Positions 26,853 to 35,988 of a stretch of 64,000 nucleotides of DNA are shown piece after piece. The position numbers and the translations under genes are program-made. The notes under the pieces are model-generated. The model was not told the DNA's origin. It did no database searches and saw nothing but the letters and a program-made list of their open reading frames with translations. This DNA is from Komarekiella delphini-convector SJRDD-AB1 (GTDB lineage: Bacteria; Cyanobacteriota; Cyanobacteriia; Cyanobacteriales; Nostocaceae): positions 124,001-188,000 of the forward strand of contig NZ_VJXY01000008.1 of the NCBI RefSeq assembly GCF_014831675.1, written 5' to 3'. The number at the start of each line of letters is the position of its first letter. The first letter of the stretch is position 1.

Positions 26853-27728
26853 GTGCAAGGTTTTCTCAACTTAAACAAACCATTTGACTGGACTTCCCAC
26901 GACTGTGTAGCGCGGGTGCGGAAACTGCTACGCCTCAAACGTGTGGGACACGCAGGAACATTAGATCCAGCAGCTACCGGGGTATTACCGATCGCACTTG
27001 GTAAAGCCACAAGATTATTACAGTATTTATCAGAAAATAAAGCTTACAAAGCCACTATTAGGTTGGGAGTGCGTACCACAACCGATGATTTACAAGGCGA
27101 AATCATCACTTCTCAACCTTGTACTGGATTGAGCTTCGCAGACATAAAAACTGCACTTTCACAATTTGAAGGTAAGATTGAGCAAATTCCACCAAGTTAC
27201 AGTGCAATTCAGGTAGATGGGAAACGTCTCTATGATTTGGCACGCAGAGGTGAAACTATAGAAGTTCCAGCGCGGATAGTTGAAGTTTTTCAGATAGAAA
27301 TTTTGGATTGGCGAGAAGGAGATTTTCCCGAATTGGATGTAGAGATTGCTTGTGGTGCTGGTACATATATTAGAGCGATCGCTCGTGATTTAGGCGCAGT
27401 TTTAACAACAGGTGGAACCCTCGCCGCTTTGACACGTAACCAAAGCAGTGGCTTCAATTTAGCAGATAGTCTTAGCTTGACTGACTTAGAAGCACAACTA
27501 CAAGCTGGAACATTTCAACCTACTGTTGCTGATGCAGCGTTGCAACATTTGCCATTTGTGAATTTATCAGCAATATCTGCCCAAAAATGGTGTCAGGGGC
27601 AGCAAATCCCCATAACTCATCAGCTTTCCGGGATAGTGCGAGTTTACGAAGAAACTCGCTTTTTGGGTATTGGGCAATTACAAGGCGAAACATTGATTCC
27701 CCAAATGGTGTTTGAACCAATTTCGTAA
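26853..27728 (+). CDS. truB: tRNA pseudouridine(55) synthase TruB
   Basis: Makes pseudouridine 55 in the T loop of tRNAs. The 291-residue protein starts with GTG at 26853 ([17 protein letters not shown]), which places the conserved GFLNLNKP at its normal distance. Catalytic D38 lies in [48 protein letters not shown] and [15 protein letters not shown] are the other family motifs. Complete; the C-terminal PUA-like part is short, as in other cyanobacterial forms. Confidence 0.97.
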   Translation: MQGFLNLNKPFDWTSHDCVARVRKLLRLKRVGHAGTLDPAATGVLPIALGKATRLLQYLSENKAYKATIRLGVRTTTDDLQGEIITSQPCTGLSFADIKTALSQFEGKIEQIPPSYSAIQVDGKRLYDLARRGETIEVPARIVEVFQIEILDWREGDFPELDVEIACGAGTYIRAIARDLGAVLTTGGTLAALTRNQSSGFNLADSLSLTDLEAQLQAGTFQPTVADAALQHLPFVNLSAISAQKWCQGQQIPITHQLSGIVRVYEETRFLGIGQLQGETLIPQMVFEPIS

Positions 27729-27869
27729 CCACAGCTTTAGAGAATTAATCAAAAGTAATTAGAAATCTAGAAAATCCAGTGTTTTCAACCTTTGATTTGC
27801 AAGAATAGCCTGACTACCCTTAACTCAAGACTATGTATTTTTGCAGAGCAAGGCAGTGTTGTACGTAAG

Positions 27870-29537
27870 ATGAAGGCAAAATTAAACCTCAATGAAATCA
27901 ACATAAACTACTGGTTAAGATGCTTTCTTCCTAAACTGGCATTAGGGCCATCTCAAGTTGTCGCTGCAACAGTACTTTTGACTCTATTATTATTTGTTCC
28001 TCAAGCTTGGATTGCTTGGCAAGCTTCGCGAAAATTCAACAGCATCATCAAGAATGAATTGCGGCTCCAAAACCTGAGTGATAAAATTACCTATTTTGAC
28101 GAAGTATTAACTATGTCAGCACGGATGAATGCTGCTACAGGTGATTCCGGTTGGGAGCAACGGTATCGTCTTTTTGAACCCCAGTTAGATGCAGCCATCA
28201 AGGAATCTATTAAACTAGCTCCTCAGGCTTATACAAGTGAAGATGCGAAAAATACTGATGCTGCCAATCAGCGCTTGGTGACAATGGAGTATCAATCCTT
28301 TGATTTAGTCAGAAGTGGTGAAAAGGAAGCAGCACAAGCACTGTTGTCTAGTCGCGAGTATGAAACAGAGAAACAAAAATATGCTGCGGGTGTTACCAGC
28401 AGAAATCGCTCTATCTCGCTACAACTTCAACACAAGGTTGCTGATTATCATAAACAGCTTTTGTGGTCAACTTTCGCCTCTGTTGTAAGTTTAGTCATGC
28501 TAATCCCCGCATGGCTTTCGGTGCTGCACTTGCTACAAAGCTACTTGAGAGCAAGAAAAATTGCTCAAGCTGCCTTAGAAAAAACCAATCAGGAATTGGA
28601 AACCATAGTTGAGAAGCGAACACAGGAATTAAGCAAGAAAAATATGCAGTTGCAACAAACTCTGCAAGAACTGCAAAAAACTCAGGTACAACTGATTCAA
28701 ACAGAAAAAATGTCCTCATTAGGTCAAATGATAGCTGGTATTGCCCATGAAATGAACAACCCAGTTAGCTTTGTGTATGGAAACCTTGTTCATACTCAAA
28801 AATATACCTATGACTTACTAAAACTGGTAGAACTTTATCAGCAGAACTATCCGAATCCCCCTCAATCAATCCAAGCTGAAATCGAAGCTACGGATTTGGA
28901 TTTCTTGAGTCAAGATTTCGCTCAACTGCTCAAATCTATGAGCATAGGAATGCAGAGGATTCAGGAAATCGTGCAGTCTCTTCGCACCTTTTCTCGCTTA
29001 GATGAGGCAGAAGTCAAGAAAGTTGATATCCATCAAGGCATTGATAGTACATTGATGATTTTGCAGCACCGCTTGAGAGCAACACATGAGCATCCAGAAA
29101 TATCTGTAATTAAAGAATATGGTTTGCTGCCACCAGTGGAGTGTTACCCTGGGCAACTCAATCAAGTTTTTATGAATATTCTTAGCAATGCGATCGATGC
29201 TTTAGGCGATCGCTACTTGCAGCCCACACCTGATACAATCAACAGCAACCCCAGCTTTATCCGCATTTATACTGTGGTTATTGCTGAGTCATGGGTAGAA
29301 ATTCACATTATCGACAATGGTTCTGGTATTCCTGATAAGATTCTTTCCAAGCTATTTGACCCTTTTTTTACCACTAAACCTGTAGGTAAAGGTAAAGGAC
29401 TTGGACTATCGATTAGTTACCAGATTGTAGTAAACAAACATGCTGGGAGGCTATATTGTAACTCGACACTTGGACAAGGCACAGAGTTTGTGATTGAGAT
29501 TCCAATAGCTCAACTACAAGCTGCACACAAAATATAG
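27870..29537 (+). CDS. Membrane sensor histidine kinase
   Basis: 555 residues from the ATG at 27870 ([15 protein letters not shown]). Two transmembrane helices (about 30-52, [21 protein letters not shown]; about 202-224, [21 protein letters not shown]) enclose a helical periplasmic sensor of about 150 residues. Then come a coiled coil ([20 protein letters not shown]), HisKA with the phosphoacceptor in [16 protein letters not shown], and HATPase_c ([36 protein letters not shown]). Its kinase core is closely related to that of the HNOBA kinase at 60427. No regulator gene is adjacent. Signal unknown. Confidence 0.9.
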   Translation: MKAKLNLNEININYWLRCFLPKLALGPSQVVAATVLLTLLLFVPQAWIAWQASRKFNSIIKNELRLQNLSDKITYFDEVLTMSARMNAATGDSGWEQRYRLFEPQLDAAIKESIKLAPQAYTSEDAKNTDAANQRLVTMEYQSFDLVRSGEKEAAQALLSSREYETEKQKYAAGVTSRNRSISLQLQHKVADYHKQLLWSTFASVVSLVMLIPAWLSVLHLLQSYLRARKIAQAALEKTNQELETIVEKRTQELSKKNMQLQQTLQELQKTQVQLIQTEKMSSLGQMIAGIAHEMNNPVSFVYGNLVHTQKYTYDLLKLVELYQQNYPNPPQSIQAEIEATDLDFLSQDFAQLLKSMSIGMQRIQEIVQSLRTFSRLDEAEVKKVDIHQGIDSTLMILQHRLRATHEHPEISVIKEYGLLPPVECYPGQLNQVFMNILSNAIDALGDRYLQPTPDTINSNPSFIRIYTVVIAESWVEIHIIDNGSGIPDKILSKLFDPFFTTKPVGKGKGLGLSISYQIVVNKHAGRLYCNSTLGQGTEFVIEIPIAQLQAAHKI

Positions 29538-29657
29538 ACAATCACGATCAAAATCATCTCAGGAAGTTATCAAAGCTACTAAGTGTCAAACTCCAAAAAC
29601 TTCCAAGCTCAATGCAGATATTTTAGATAACTTCAATCAGTATTAAGGGTAGTTGTT

Positions 29658-30362
29658 ATGCCGACGATTCATTTGGTGGATGGTGAGAAGGGTGGTGTAG
29701 GGAAGTCTCTGCTAACCAGGACAATGATTCAGTATTGTCTGGATAAGAGAATACCGTTTGTACCTGTAGAAACTGATAGGTCTAATCCTGATGTAGCTGG
29801 TGTCTATAAGGAAATATGTCAGTATGCCGTATTTACTGAAGATGAACGGCTGGCTGATAAAGCAGATAGAATCTTTGAAATAGCGATGTCTAAGCCAGTG
29901 ATTGTGAATTTAGCAGCTCAATCACATAGAGCAGTAAAAGGCTGGATTGAGAGAAATCACTTAATTGAATTGGGGAATTCTGAGGGAGTGAGGTTTTGCA
30001 AGTGGTTTGTGTCTACAGGAGGATATGACAGCCTGAATCTGTTTATACAGTCAGTGAATACCTACGGCGACAATATCCCTCATGTTTTGGTCAGAAATTT
30101 AGGGCTGTGCGACGATTGGGAGCATGTTGACTCTGATACTACCATTCAAAATTTAGTGAGTAAATATAAAATTCAGGTTGTAGATTTCCCGAAGCTGTCA
30201 TACAAAGAAAGAAATATAATTGACCAAAATCGCCTGACCTTTGCTCAAGCACGCGAGTATAAAGAATTTGGGGTTCTTGGTAAACAGCGAGTTGTGAATT
30301 ATCTCAAACTTGCTTATGTTACTTTTGAGACAGTAGGTATTTGGTATGAAGAGGTTAAATAA
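29658..30362 (+). CDS. P-loop ATPase of the ParA/MobD-like group
   Basis: 234 residues with a deviant Walker A motif at the N-terminus (GEKGGVGKSLLTRTMI), typical of MinD/ParA enzymes, followed by VPVETDRSNPDV. The rest matches no partition protein that I know well; cyanobacterial relatives are sometimes called MobD-like mobilisation proteins. No relaxase, ParB or other plasmid genes are nearby, so the gene is a chromosomal orphan, perhaps left from an integrated element. Start ATG 29658 with AAGGGTAG upstream. Confidence 0.75.
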   Translation: MPTIHLVDGEKGGVGKSLLTRTMIQYCLDKRIPFVPVETDRSNPDVAGVYKEICQYAVFTEDERLADKADRIFEIAMSKPVIVNLAAQSHRAVKGWIERNHLIELGNSEGVRFCKWFVSTGGYDSLNLFIQSVNTYGDNIPHVLVRNLGLCDDWEHVDSDTTIQNLVSKYKIQVVDFPKLSYKERNIIDQNRLTFAQAREYKEFGVLGKQRVVNYLKLAYVTFETVGIWYEEVK

Positions 30363-30381
30363 TAAAACACTGGAGTTAATT

Positions 30382-30705
30382 TTATTCCCAAGTTGAAATA
30401 TCTCGTAGCACATCAGGAATTTCTCCTTGAGATAGAGGAAACTCCAGCAATGTTTCTTTGTAACCCAAATATCCAGATTCAGCAAACGATAAAAGCATTC
30501 GCGAAAGAGCTAGCCAAATCTCCGATTCATATTCCCAATCCCGATAACGCGAAGCACGACCAGCAATTGAGCGTAGCGCCCAGAAATAAGAATTCCTGAC
30601 CACAGAACCACCTTTCTTAAATTCTGGCAAATCTTCGTGGTGGAGAAAAAGCACTTGATTTTCAATTCTGGCTCTCATATTAGCCATTTTAATCGATTCG
30701 GGCAT
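30382..30705 (-). CDS. Small conserved-looking hypothetical protein
   Basis: About 107 residues if started at the ATG at 30705 (MPESIKMANMRARIENQ); an ATG at 30687 (MANMRARIEN) is equally possible. The open frame extends upstream to 30732, but those codons lie in the palindrome at 30714 and are unlikely to be translated. The body is amphipathic and mixed (VVRNSYFWALRSIAGRASRY, EIWLALSRMLLSFAESGYLG), without signal peptide or known motif. It is convergent with the P-loop ATPase, ends 19 bp from it, and lies just downstream of the TonB receptor gene. Function unknown. Confidence 0.55.
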   Translation of the reverse strand: MPESIKMANMRARIENQVLFLHHEDLPEFKKGGSVVRNSYFWALRSIAGRASRYRDWEYESEIWLALSRMLLSFAESGYLGYKETLLEFPLSQGEIPDVLRDISTWE

Positions 30706-30713
30706 AGATATAT

Positions 30714-30740
30714 TAGAGACGTTGCACTGCAACGTCTCTA
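30714..30740. repeat. 27-bp palindrome, centre base C, abutting the TonB-receptor stop codon
   Basis: TAGAGACGTTGCA and its inverse around one central C. On the minus strand the receptor's TAG stop (30743-30741) is followed immediately by the palindrome, which could form a terminator-like hairpin. It is one of four copies in the window. Confidence 0.9.
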
Positions 30741-32789
30741 CTACAAAGTCGCGTTTAAACCCAAACGAAAAGTAAATCCAGGACTATAGATGCGATTCAC
30801 TCGCTCGTATTGTTCACCTAGTAAATTTTCTAAGTAAACTGTTAGTCCCAAAGTATTAGTTATAGGGATACGACCGCTGAAATCTAAATTTAGGAAGGAT
30901 GGCGCAAAATCTGTACTCCTGTCACCAGGATTCGTAAAGAAGGCTCTGCGAGCACCACTGTTGTAAGTAACATATAAGTTAGCTTGCCATCCTGCATTTT
31001 GATAACCAATACCAGTTTGGAGTACAGAGTAAGGAATCAAACCTAACTGTAAACCTTTCTCCAATCCTGATTTTATTTGAGCATCTGTATAAGTGTAGTT
31101 GAGGAAAGTTGACCAGTTAGAAGCAATTTTAAATTGCAATGCTGCCTCTAAACCATTAGTATCTACTAGTCCAATATTCTCCCATCTTCCTGCTATAACT
31201 CCCAGGCGATCGCCTATACTACTACCAAAGTAAGTGAACTGTCCGATCAAACTATCAGAAAAATTGACATCTATTCCCGCAGTCCAAGAAGAACCATTTT
31301 CCGGTTCTAAGTCAGGGTTTGGTTCCCAACCATGAACTGTATCATAAACATATAACTGATCTAAGCCGGGATTTCGCTGTCCCCCAGCCCAACTTCCACG
31401 CACAGCAACTTTTGGAGTTACCGCATAACGTAACCCAACACTAGGATTAAAATAATTGCCAAACTGACCATCAAAGCTTTGTCTTAGTCCTAAATCCACC
31501 AAAAAATTCTCGCTAATATTCCAAGTATTGACAGCAAATAAAGCTGTATTCAACAAACTCCTATTTTCAGTTTCGTTATTAACAATTCGACTAGGATTCG
31601 TACTCAAAACATCGCCATTTAAGTCAGTATTTTTTAAATCTAATCCCCAGCGCAATTTATTATTTTGGGTAAGTTTCCACTCATGATCTACTCTAGCTGT
31701 GAGTTGTTGTGTATCTAAAACCCCTGTGCGATAAAATGCCCCTGTAGGGCCATAGGTGCTAAAATAATCTTGGTTATAACCAATTGAAGTTGTCAGATTA
31801 GAGTTGTCTCCATTACCTAGTCGCGTTTTCCAAGATAAGCCAACATTCAAGCCATCGTGGTCTAATCTATCTCTTTGTAAAGGAAATCCAAAATAAATTA
31901 AGCCGCGACGACTGCTAAGTTTAGTAATATCTAAATTCAAAGAGTTTTTCTGATCTAAATCTAGAGCAATGCTACCAAAGTAAGTACTTGTGGCTGTGTC
32001 TGCATTCGATAAAAACCCCTGAGCATCACGATTTGCTGCACCCACAGGAACGCGGTAACGGTTATCTGAAAAGAATCTTTCAAAACTAAAGTTATATTTG
32101 ACAGCACCAGATGAACCACTATAACTAACTTGTTGATTATTTAAACTCAATGAGCCGAATTCTAAACTACCAGTTAATTGAGGTTGTTCATAGCCTTCCT
32201 TAGTAATGATATTAACAACTCCTCCAAAGGCTGATGAACCATATAAAGCGGAAGCTGTACCGCTATATAATTCAACTCGTTCAATAGCCTCTACGGGAAT
32301 ACTATTTAAGTCAGTTCCACCATGATAAGTGTTGACATTATTGTTAATTGGTCTACCATTAATCAGAAATACAGACTGATTAATTGAGGCTCCCCGGTAG
32401 TATGTACCTGTGTGAATATCTGCACCAGGGCCGACATCATTGATGGCGAAACCAGGCATTCTTTTCAAAATATCAGCTAAGCTTGTAGCACCCTGTTTTT
32501 GAATCTCTTCTTTCTCAATTATGTAAGTTGGAGTAGACTCAGGTAGATTGTCTTTTTCGCCAATCGCTTCTATAGAAATGTCTGCATCATCGCTGGGGAT
32601 TGACTCTGCTTCTGGTTGTTCGACTGGCTGATTTTCTGGAGTGACTTGTTGTTGAGTTAGTAACTCTGCATTAGTGGCGGGTCGCTCAGTTTCACTCAAA
32701 CTAGGAATATCTAAAGTCTCAGCAGCGAAAGTAGGTAATGTTATCAGTATCGCTAAAGTAACTTGTAGCGAAAAAAAATACTTATTCAC
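30741..32789 (-). CDS. TonB-dependent outer-membrane receptor
   Basis: 682 residues starting at GTG 32789. Signal peptide about 1-22 (SLQVTLAILITLPTFA), then an acidic Gln/Pro/Glu-rich spacer (25-80), a plug domain (90-200; ILKRMPGFAINDVGPG, YRGASINQSVFLINGRP, VEAIERVELYSGTASALYG) and a 22-strand-type beta barrel ending in TFRLGLNATL. The layout is BtuB/siderophore-receptor-like; the substrate is not determined. No AMIN domain and no adjacent ABC transporter or siderophore genes are present, and I found no cobalamin riboswitch in the 350 bp upstream. Confidence 0.9.
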   Translation of the reverse strand: MNKYFFSLQVTLAILITLPTFAAETLDIPSLSETERPATNAELLTQQQVTPENQPVEQPEAESIPSDDADISIEAIGEKDNLPESTPTYIIEKEEIQKQGATSLADILKRMPGFAINDVGPGADIHTGTYYRGASINQSVFLINGRPINNNVNTYHGGTDLNSIPVEAIERVELYSGTASALYGSSAFGGVVNIITKEGYEQPQLTGSLEFGSLSLNNQQVSYSGSSGAVKYNFSFERFFSDNRYRVPVGAANRDAQGFLSNADTATSTYFGSIALDLDQKNSLNLDITKLSSRRGLIYFGFPLQRDRLDHDGLNVGLSWKTRLGNGDNSNLTTSIGYNQDYFSTYGPTGAFYRTGVLDTQQLTARVDHEWKLTQNNKLRWGLDLKNTDLNGDVLSTNPSRIVNNETENRSLLNTALFAVNTWNISENFLVDLGLRQSFDGQFGNYFNPSVGLRYAVTPKVAVRGSWAGGQRNPGLDQLYVYDTVHGWEPNPDLEPENGSSWTAGIDVNFSDSLIGQFTYFGSSIGDRLGVIAGRWENIGLVDTNGLEAALQFKIASNWSTFLNYTYTDAQIKSGLEKGLQLGLIPYSVLQTGIGYQNAGWQANLYVTYNSGARRAFFTNPGDRSTDFAPSFLNLDFSGRIPITNTLGLTVYLENLLGEQYERVNRIYSPGFTFRLGLNATL

Positions 32790-33147
32790 GTTATTATCTC
32801 ACACCCGGTCAAAACAGTCACCAGGTAGTATTTTTGCTGTAATAGTAACACTGTGTCAAAAGACATGCTGTCATATTTCCACTGGCTCAGATTCCTGACT
32901 TCTTTGAGAAGTCGGGAATCTTGTTGTTGAGATATAACTCATTTATTTATGTCCAAAAAAAATAGATGTTTATATGATAACTTCACATAAACATCTGTTT
33001 GATTATGACTGATAATGTAGAATTTAAGAGTCAAATTCGCTCTTTACTGAATAAAGCGACTCGCATAATTTTGGGAGTCCACTTATTGGCAATCGTGCCC
33101 CACTAAAGTTGTACAACTTTTCATAACCTGACCCAAAAATTAAGACA
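32790..33147. other. Intergenic region with two hairpins and a possible 33-codon ORF
   Basis: Hairpin GATTCCTGACTTCT/AGAAGTCGGGAATC at 32890-32920 and hairpin AGATGTTTAT/ATAAACATCT at 32964-32996. Just after it an ATG at 33005 opens a 33-codon frame (MTDNVEFKSQIRSLLNKATR) to a TAA at 33104-33106; it lacks a ribosome site and is only weakly supported. Confidence 0.55.
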
Positions 33148-33393
33148 ATGGCTAAAATAGTAATTTCCGACTTGCATCCTATTGATGCAAAGAACTTTTT
33201 GCATGACCTAACGTCAGTTAAAATGGATACTGTATTAGGTAGTAGTCTTGATAGTTCTACAACTCTACTATTATCTACAATATTTGATGGTGTAATTAAG
33301 CTAGCATCTTATGATGGTTTGCCTAATACATCTGGCAATAAGCTTTTTGAAGTTGACTTTTCAAATTTAGCCGTCAATTTCATAGTTGTCTAA
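33148..33393 (+). CDS. Small peptide with a bacteriocin-leader-like N-terminus
   Basis: 81 residues. The N-terminal third (KIVISDLHPIDAKNFLHDLT, then TSVKMDTVLGS) has the pattern of short amphipathic leader followed by a possible processing point at G31-S32, resembling double-glycine-type leaders of cyanobacterial RiPP-like peptides. The remainder is rich in Ser, Thr, Leu and Asp without Cys and ends in NLAVNFIVV. No modifying enzyme or peptidase-ABC transporter is adjacent. A 30-bp perfect palindrome at 33452 follows. Translation is plausible but not certain; function unknown. Confidence 0.55.
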   Translation: MAKIVISDLHPIDAKNFLHDLTSVKMDTVLGSSLDSSTTLLLSTIFDGVIKLASYDGLPNTSGNKLFEVDFSNLAVNFIVV

Positions 33394-33451
33394 TTATTTG
33401 GCAATTATTAATCCATAATAGAAAAGCAAAAAAGATTAAATCCAGGATAAA

Positions 33452-33481
33452 AATAGGTTCTAATAATTATTAGAACCTATT
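33452..33481. terminator. 30-bp perfect palindrome between convergent genes
   Basis: AATAGGTTCTAATAA followed directly by its reverse complement. It lies between the small peptide gene (+) and the TPR gene (-), flanked by A-rich and T-rich ends on the respective strands, so it fits a bidirectional terminator. Confidence 0.75.
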
Positions 33482-33514
33482 ACTTATTACTAGCGGCACA
33501 GATAACACAAAATG

Positions 33515-34441
33515 TTAAAAAAGAGCAATTTCAGTTGCCAATTGTATTTCTTGCCGTAGACTCTTCAGTAAATCTAAAGTTTTTTGGTAGGCGACCCTCT
33601 TTCCTTGGTGCTGAAAATACTCAGATGCCTTTTTTAAGTCAGCGATCGCTCCTTGATGATATCCTAAGCGATAGCGAGCAATTCCCCGATTGACGTAGGC
33701 TAGAGCATTACTGGGGTTAAGTCTAATGACTTCAGAAAAATTATCTACTGCGCCAAAGTCATCTCCATTTCTACCGCAAGCACAACCCCGGTTAAAGTAA
33801 GCTCTATCATCGTTAGCATTGAGACGAATTGCCAGATTAAAGTCGAGCATAGCTGCTTGTTGGTTTTGCAACACCAAGTGCGCTAAACCTCGGTCATTGT
33901 AGATATCCGCAAGCAACAAACTGGTTATTTGGGGAATTTGAGTTAATGCTTGATTGTAATCAACAATCGCCTCTGAGTAATTTCCCTCTCCAGCTAAGGC
34001 TACCCCTCGGTTATAGTAGGCTCGGAAATCATCAGGTTTAAGTGCGATCGCTCGATTATAATTGGCAATAGCCGCTGGATAATCACTTTGTCTGTAGTGT
34101 GCCAGTCCCCGATTTAGATAAGCTTCAAAGTTATTGGGTGCAAAATTTATTGCTTGAGTACAATCTGCGATCGCCTGATGGTAATCTTGTAATTGAAGGT
34201 AAGCAAGACAGCGATTGCTATAAGCTACAGTAAAATCTTTTTGAAGTTCAATCGCCTGGTTGAAATTCTTTACTGCTTCTAGGTAATCACCGCGCCGCAT
34301 TTTATCTACACCCAACTCAAATAAATTGCCTGCTGTAATTTGAGTGATGACCAGAGGTAATGAATGCGCGGTTGGAGTCGAAATTAGAAACAAAGCAATA
34401 ATCACACTGAAAAATAATCGCCGTAAATCAGTCATAAGCAT
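33515..34441 (-). CDS. Exported TPR-repeat protein
   Basis: 308 residues. An N-terminal signal peptide (RRLFFSVIIALFLISTPTAH) is followed by about seven tetratricopeptide repeats, for example NFNQAIELQKDFTVAYSNRC, YLNRGLAHYRQSDYPAAIAN and YYNRGVALAGEGNYSEAIVD, and a final helix. TPR arrays mediate protein-protein contacts; a periplasmic or thylakoid-lumen location is inferred from the signal peptide. Start ATG 34441, with a second ATG at 34435. The partner is unknown, and neighbouring genes give no hint. Confidence 0.88.
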   Translation of the reverse strand: MLMTDLRRLFFSVIIALFLISTPTAHSLPLVITQITAGNLFELGVDKMRRGDYLEAVKNFNQAIELQKDFTVAYSNRCLAYLQLQDYHQAIADCTQAINFAPNNFEAYLNRGLAHYRQSDYPAAIANYNRAIALKPDDFRAYYNRGVALAGEGNYSEAIVDYNQALTQIPQITSLLLADIYNDRGLAHLVLQNQQAAMLDFNLAIRLNANDDRAYFNRGCACGRNGDDFGAVDNFSEVIRLNPSNALAYVNRGIARYRLGYHQGAIADLKKASEYFQHQGKRVAYQKTLDLLKSLRQEIQLATEIALF

Positions 34442-34743
34442 TATATTTCAATACAATTCAGTACAGATTTCATGTGTGTAGAGACGTCGCATTGTAGAGA
34501 CGTTGCAGTGCAACGTCTCTACAGAGGTTATCGGCGTGCAAATTATCTTATCTGAACCGTATTGCATCATATTTGACAATTTCGGCAGCAATAAAATTCG
34601 CGGGACAAAAAGCCCCGCAAATCGTTAATTTTTGAAGTGAATTGTTGGTTTAAGCCACACTCCTCTTATCATTGGTTAATTGGTTTTCACAAATAACAAA
34701 TGACCTCTTAACGAAAAAATATGTAACTTAAACGCGCATTAGT
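34442..34743. other. Intergenic region carrying the palindrome family
   Basis: Between the TPR gene start and the petJ stop. Holds a partial repeat copy (34478-34493) followed by the full palindrome at 34494, then about 220 bp of AT-rich sequence with no recognised signal. Confidence 0.65.
34494..34522. repeat. 29-bp perfect palindrome, centre base G
   Basis: Same arms as at 3069 (GTAGAGACGTTGCA) around a central G, preceded at 34478 by a degenerate half copy GTAGAGACGTCGCATT. It lies upstream of the TPR gene and downstream of petJ. Confidence 0.9.
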
Positions 34744-35079
34744 TTACTTCCAATCCTTGTCTGCTTTTTCAAGCACATAGGCAGCTACATCTTCAATCTG
34801 ATTAGGTTTTAAGCGACCTTGGAAAGCAGGCATAGCATTTTTACCTTTTGTGACTTGGGCAATAATCGCTTCAGCTGAGTACATATCATACTTCTCCAAA
34901 GCGTCCTTCTTCAGAGTTTTCTGAGCTTGAACTAGATTCTTGCCACCCGCATGGCAAGAAGCACAATTGGCACTAAAAAGTTTGGCTCCATTAACGCTGT
35001 CTGCTGCCAAAGCTGGGCTACTGAAGGCAAAGGTGAAGATTGTTATGCCTAACAGTATTATTGAAAGAATTTTTTTCAT
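34744..35079 (-). CDS. petJ: Cytochrome c6 (PetJ)
   Basis: Soluble thylakoid-lumen electron carrier between cytochrome b6f and photosystem I or cytochrome oxidase. Starting at the ATG at 35079 ([15 protein letters not shown]) gives 111 residues: a 25-residue signal peptide cleaved after SPALA and a mature 86-residue protein beginning [10 protein letters not shown]. Heme attachment is C39-A-S-C42-H43; the axial Met lies in [11 protein letters not shown]. Upstream in-frame codons to 35172 lack a signal function and are not used here. Confidence 0.95.
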   Translation of the reverse strand: MKKILSIILLGITIFTFAFSSPALAADSVNGAKLFSANCASCHAGGKNLVQAQKTLKKDALEKYDMYSAEAIIAQVTKGKNAMPAFQGRLKPNQIEDVAAYVLEKADKDWK

Positions 35080-35241
35080 TCTGTGTTCTCTCTGCAATAA
35101 CGGCTTATTCGGTGTAATACCCTCCATAATTCTTATTTGAGCAGTTCTCTTCGTCAAAAGACAAGCTGTCAAACTTAGTTTTAATGATTAATAAATCATC
35201 AAGAATAAAGAATAAAATTTTGCTGTTTTTCATTTCAGCCT

Positions 35242-35736
35242 TTATCCTTTAATTGCTAACTCAGTAAGCGCCTGTTCTGTTACACGACAAATTCGCCAAT
35301 CATCTAAAATAGATGCTCCCATGCTTCGATAGAATGCTTGGGCCGATTCGTTCCAATCCAACACACTCCACTCTAACCGCCCACAATCCCGCTCCACAGC
35401 TATCTGGGCTACTTTTATCAAGAGAGCTTTCCCAATACCTTGTCTTCGATATTCTGGTAAGACAAATAAATCTTCCAAATAAATTCCTGGCTTTGTCAGA
35501 AATGTTGAATAATTGTGAAAAAATAAGGCAAAACCAGCAGCTTGACCCGCATATTCTGCTAGGATTGCCTCTACATACTTTGGCGTACTAAAAAGATGCT
35601 CCTTAAGTATTAGAGCATTTCCAGTGACAGCATGAGATAATTTTTCGTACTCTGCAAGCCCTTGAATTAATTCAAATAGTACATTGCAATCAGCGGGTTC
35701 AGCAAAACGCAAAATTAAATCGCTATCTGATGTCAT
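35242..35736 (-). CDS. GNAT-family N-acetyltransferase (SSAT-like)
   Basis: 164 residues from the ATG at 35736 (MTSDSDLILRFAEPADCN). Acetyl-CoA binding motif EDLFVLPEYRRQGIGKALL and the following WNESAQAFYRSMGA are typical of diamine/thialysine acetyltransferases; it probably acetylates a small amine. The open frame continues 14 codons upstream, but these are encoded by a heptamer repeat (35737-35778), so the inner ATG is preferred. Single gene. Confidence 0.88.
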   Translation of the reverse strand: MTSDSDLILRFAEPADCNVLFELIQGLAEYEKLSHAVTGNALILKEHLFSTPKYVEAILAEYAGQAAGFALFFHNYSTFLTKPGIYLEDLFVLPEYRRQGIGKALLIKVAQIAVERDCGRLEWSVLDWNESAQAFYRSMGASILDDWRICRVTEQALTELAIKG

Positions 35737-35778
35737 TAGTCCATAATCCATAGTCTCTAGTCCATAGTTTATAGTCAA
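35737..35778. repeat. Six-copy heptamer array
   Basis: TAGTCCA, TAATCCA, TAGTCTC, TAGTCCA, TAGTTTA and TAGTCAA in a row. It abuts the start codon of the acetyltransferase gene and keeps an open frame upstream of it by chance. It is another heptanucleotide STRR-type array. Confidence 0.85.
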
Positions 35779-35988
35779 CTGTGCAAAGTTTTTTGACTAA
35801 TATCTAATGACTAAAAAAAGTATCAAGGAGGTCTAAAACACCAAGTTTTTACGGCTTGCTACAGGTCAGGATGAAGAAATATACAGATATAAGCCCCTAA
35901 ATTCATTTGTAGAGCTAATTAGGTCAGGCGTTAAATCTCTCTCTATCTCAAACTAAAGGATTTAACATATAAAGTGTAAAGTGACAAT

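Noticed and set aside
32790-32930. Cobalamin riboswitch upstream of the TonB receptor
   Set aside because: A CCACTGG fragment was noticed, but the B12 box and conserved core could not be found on the minus strand.
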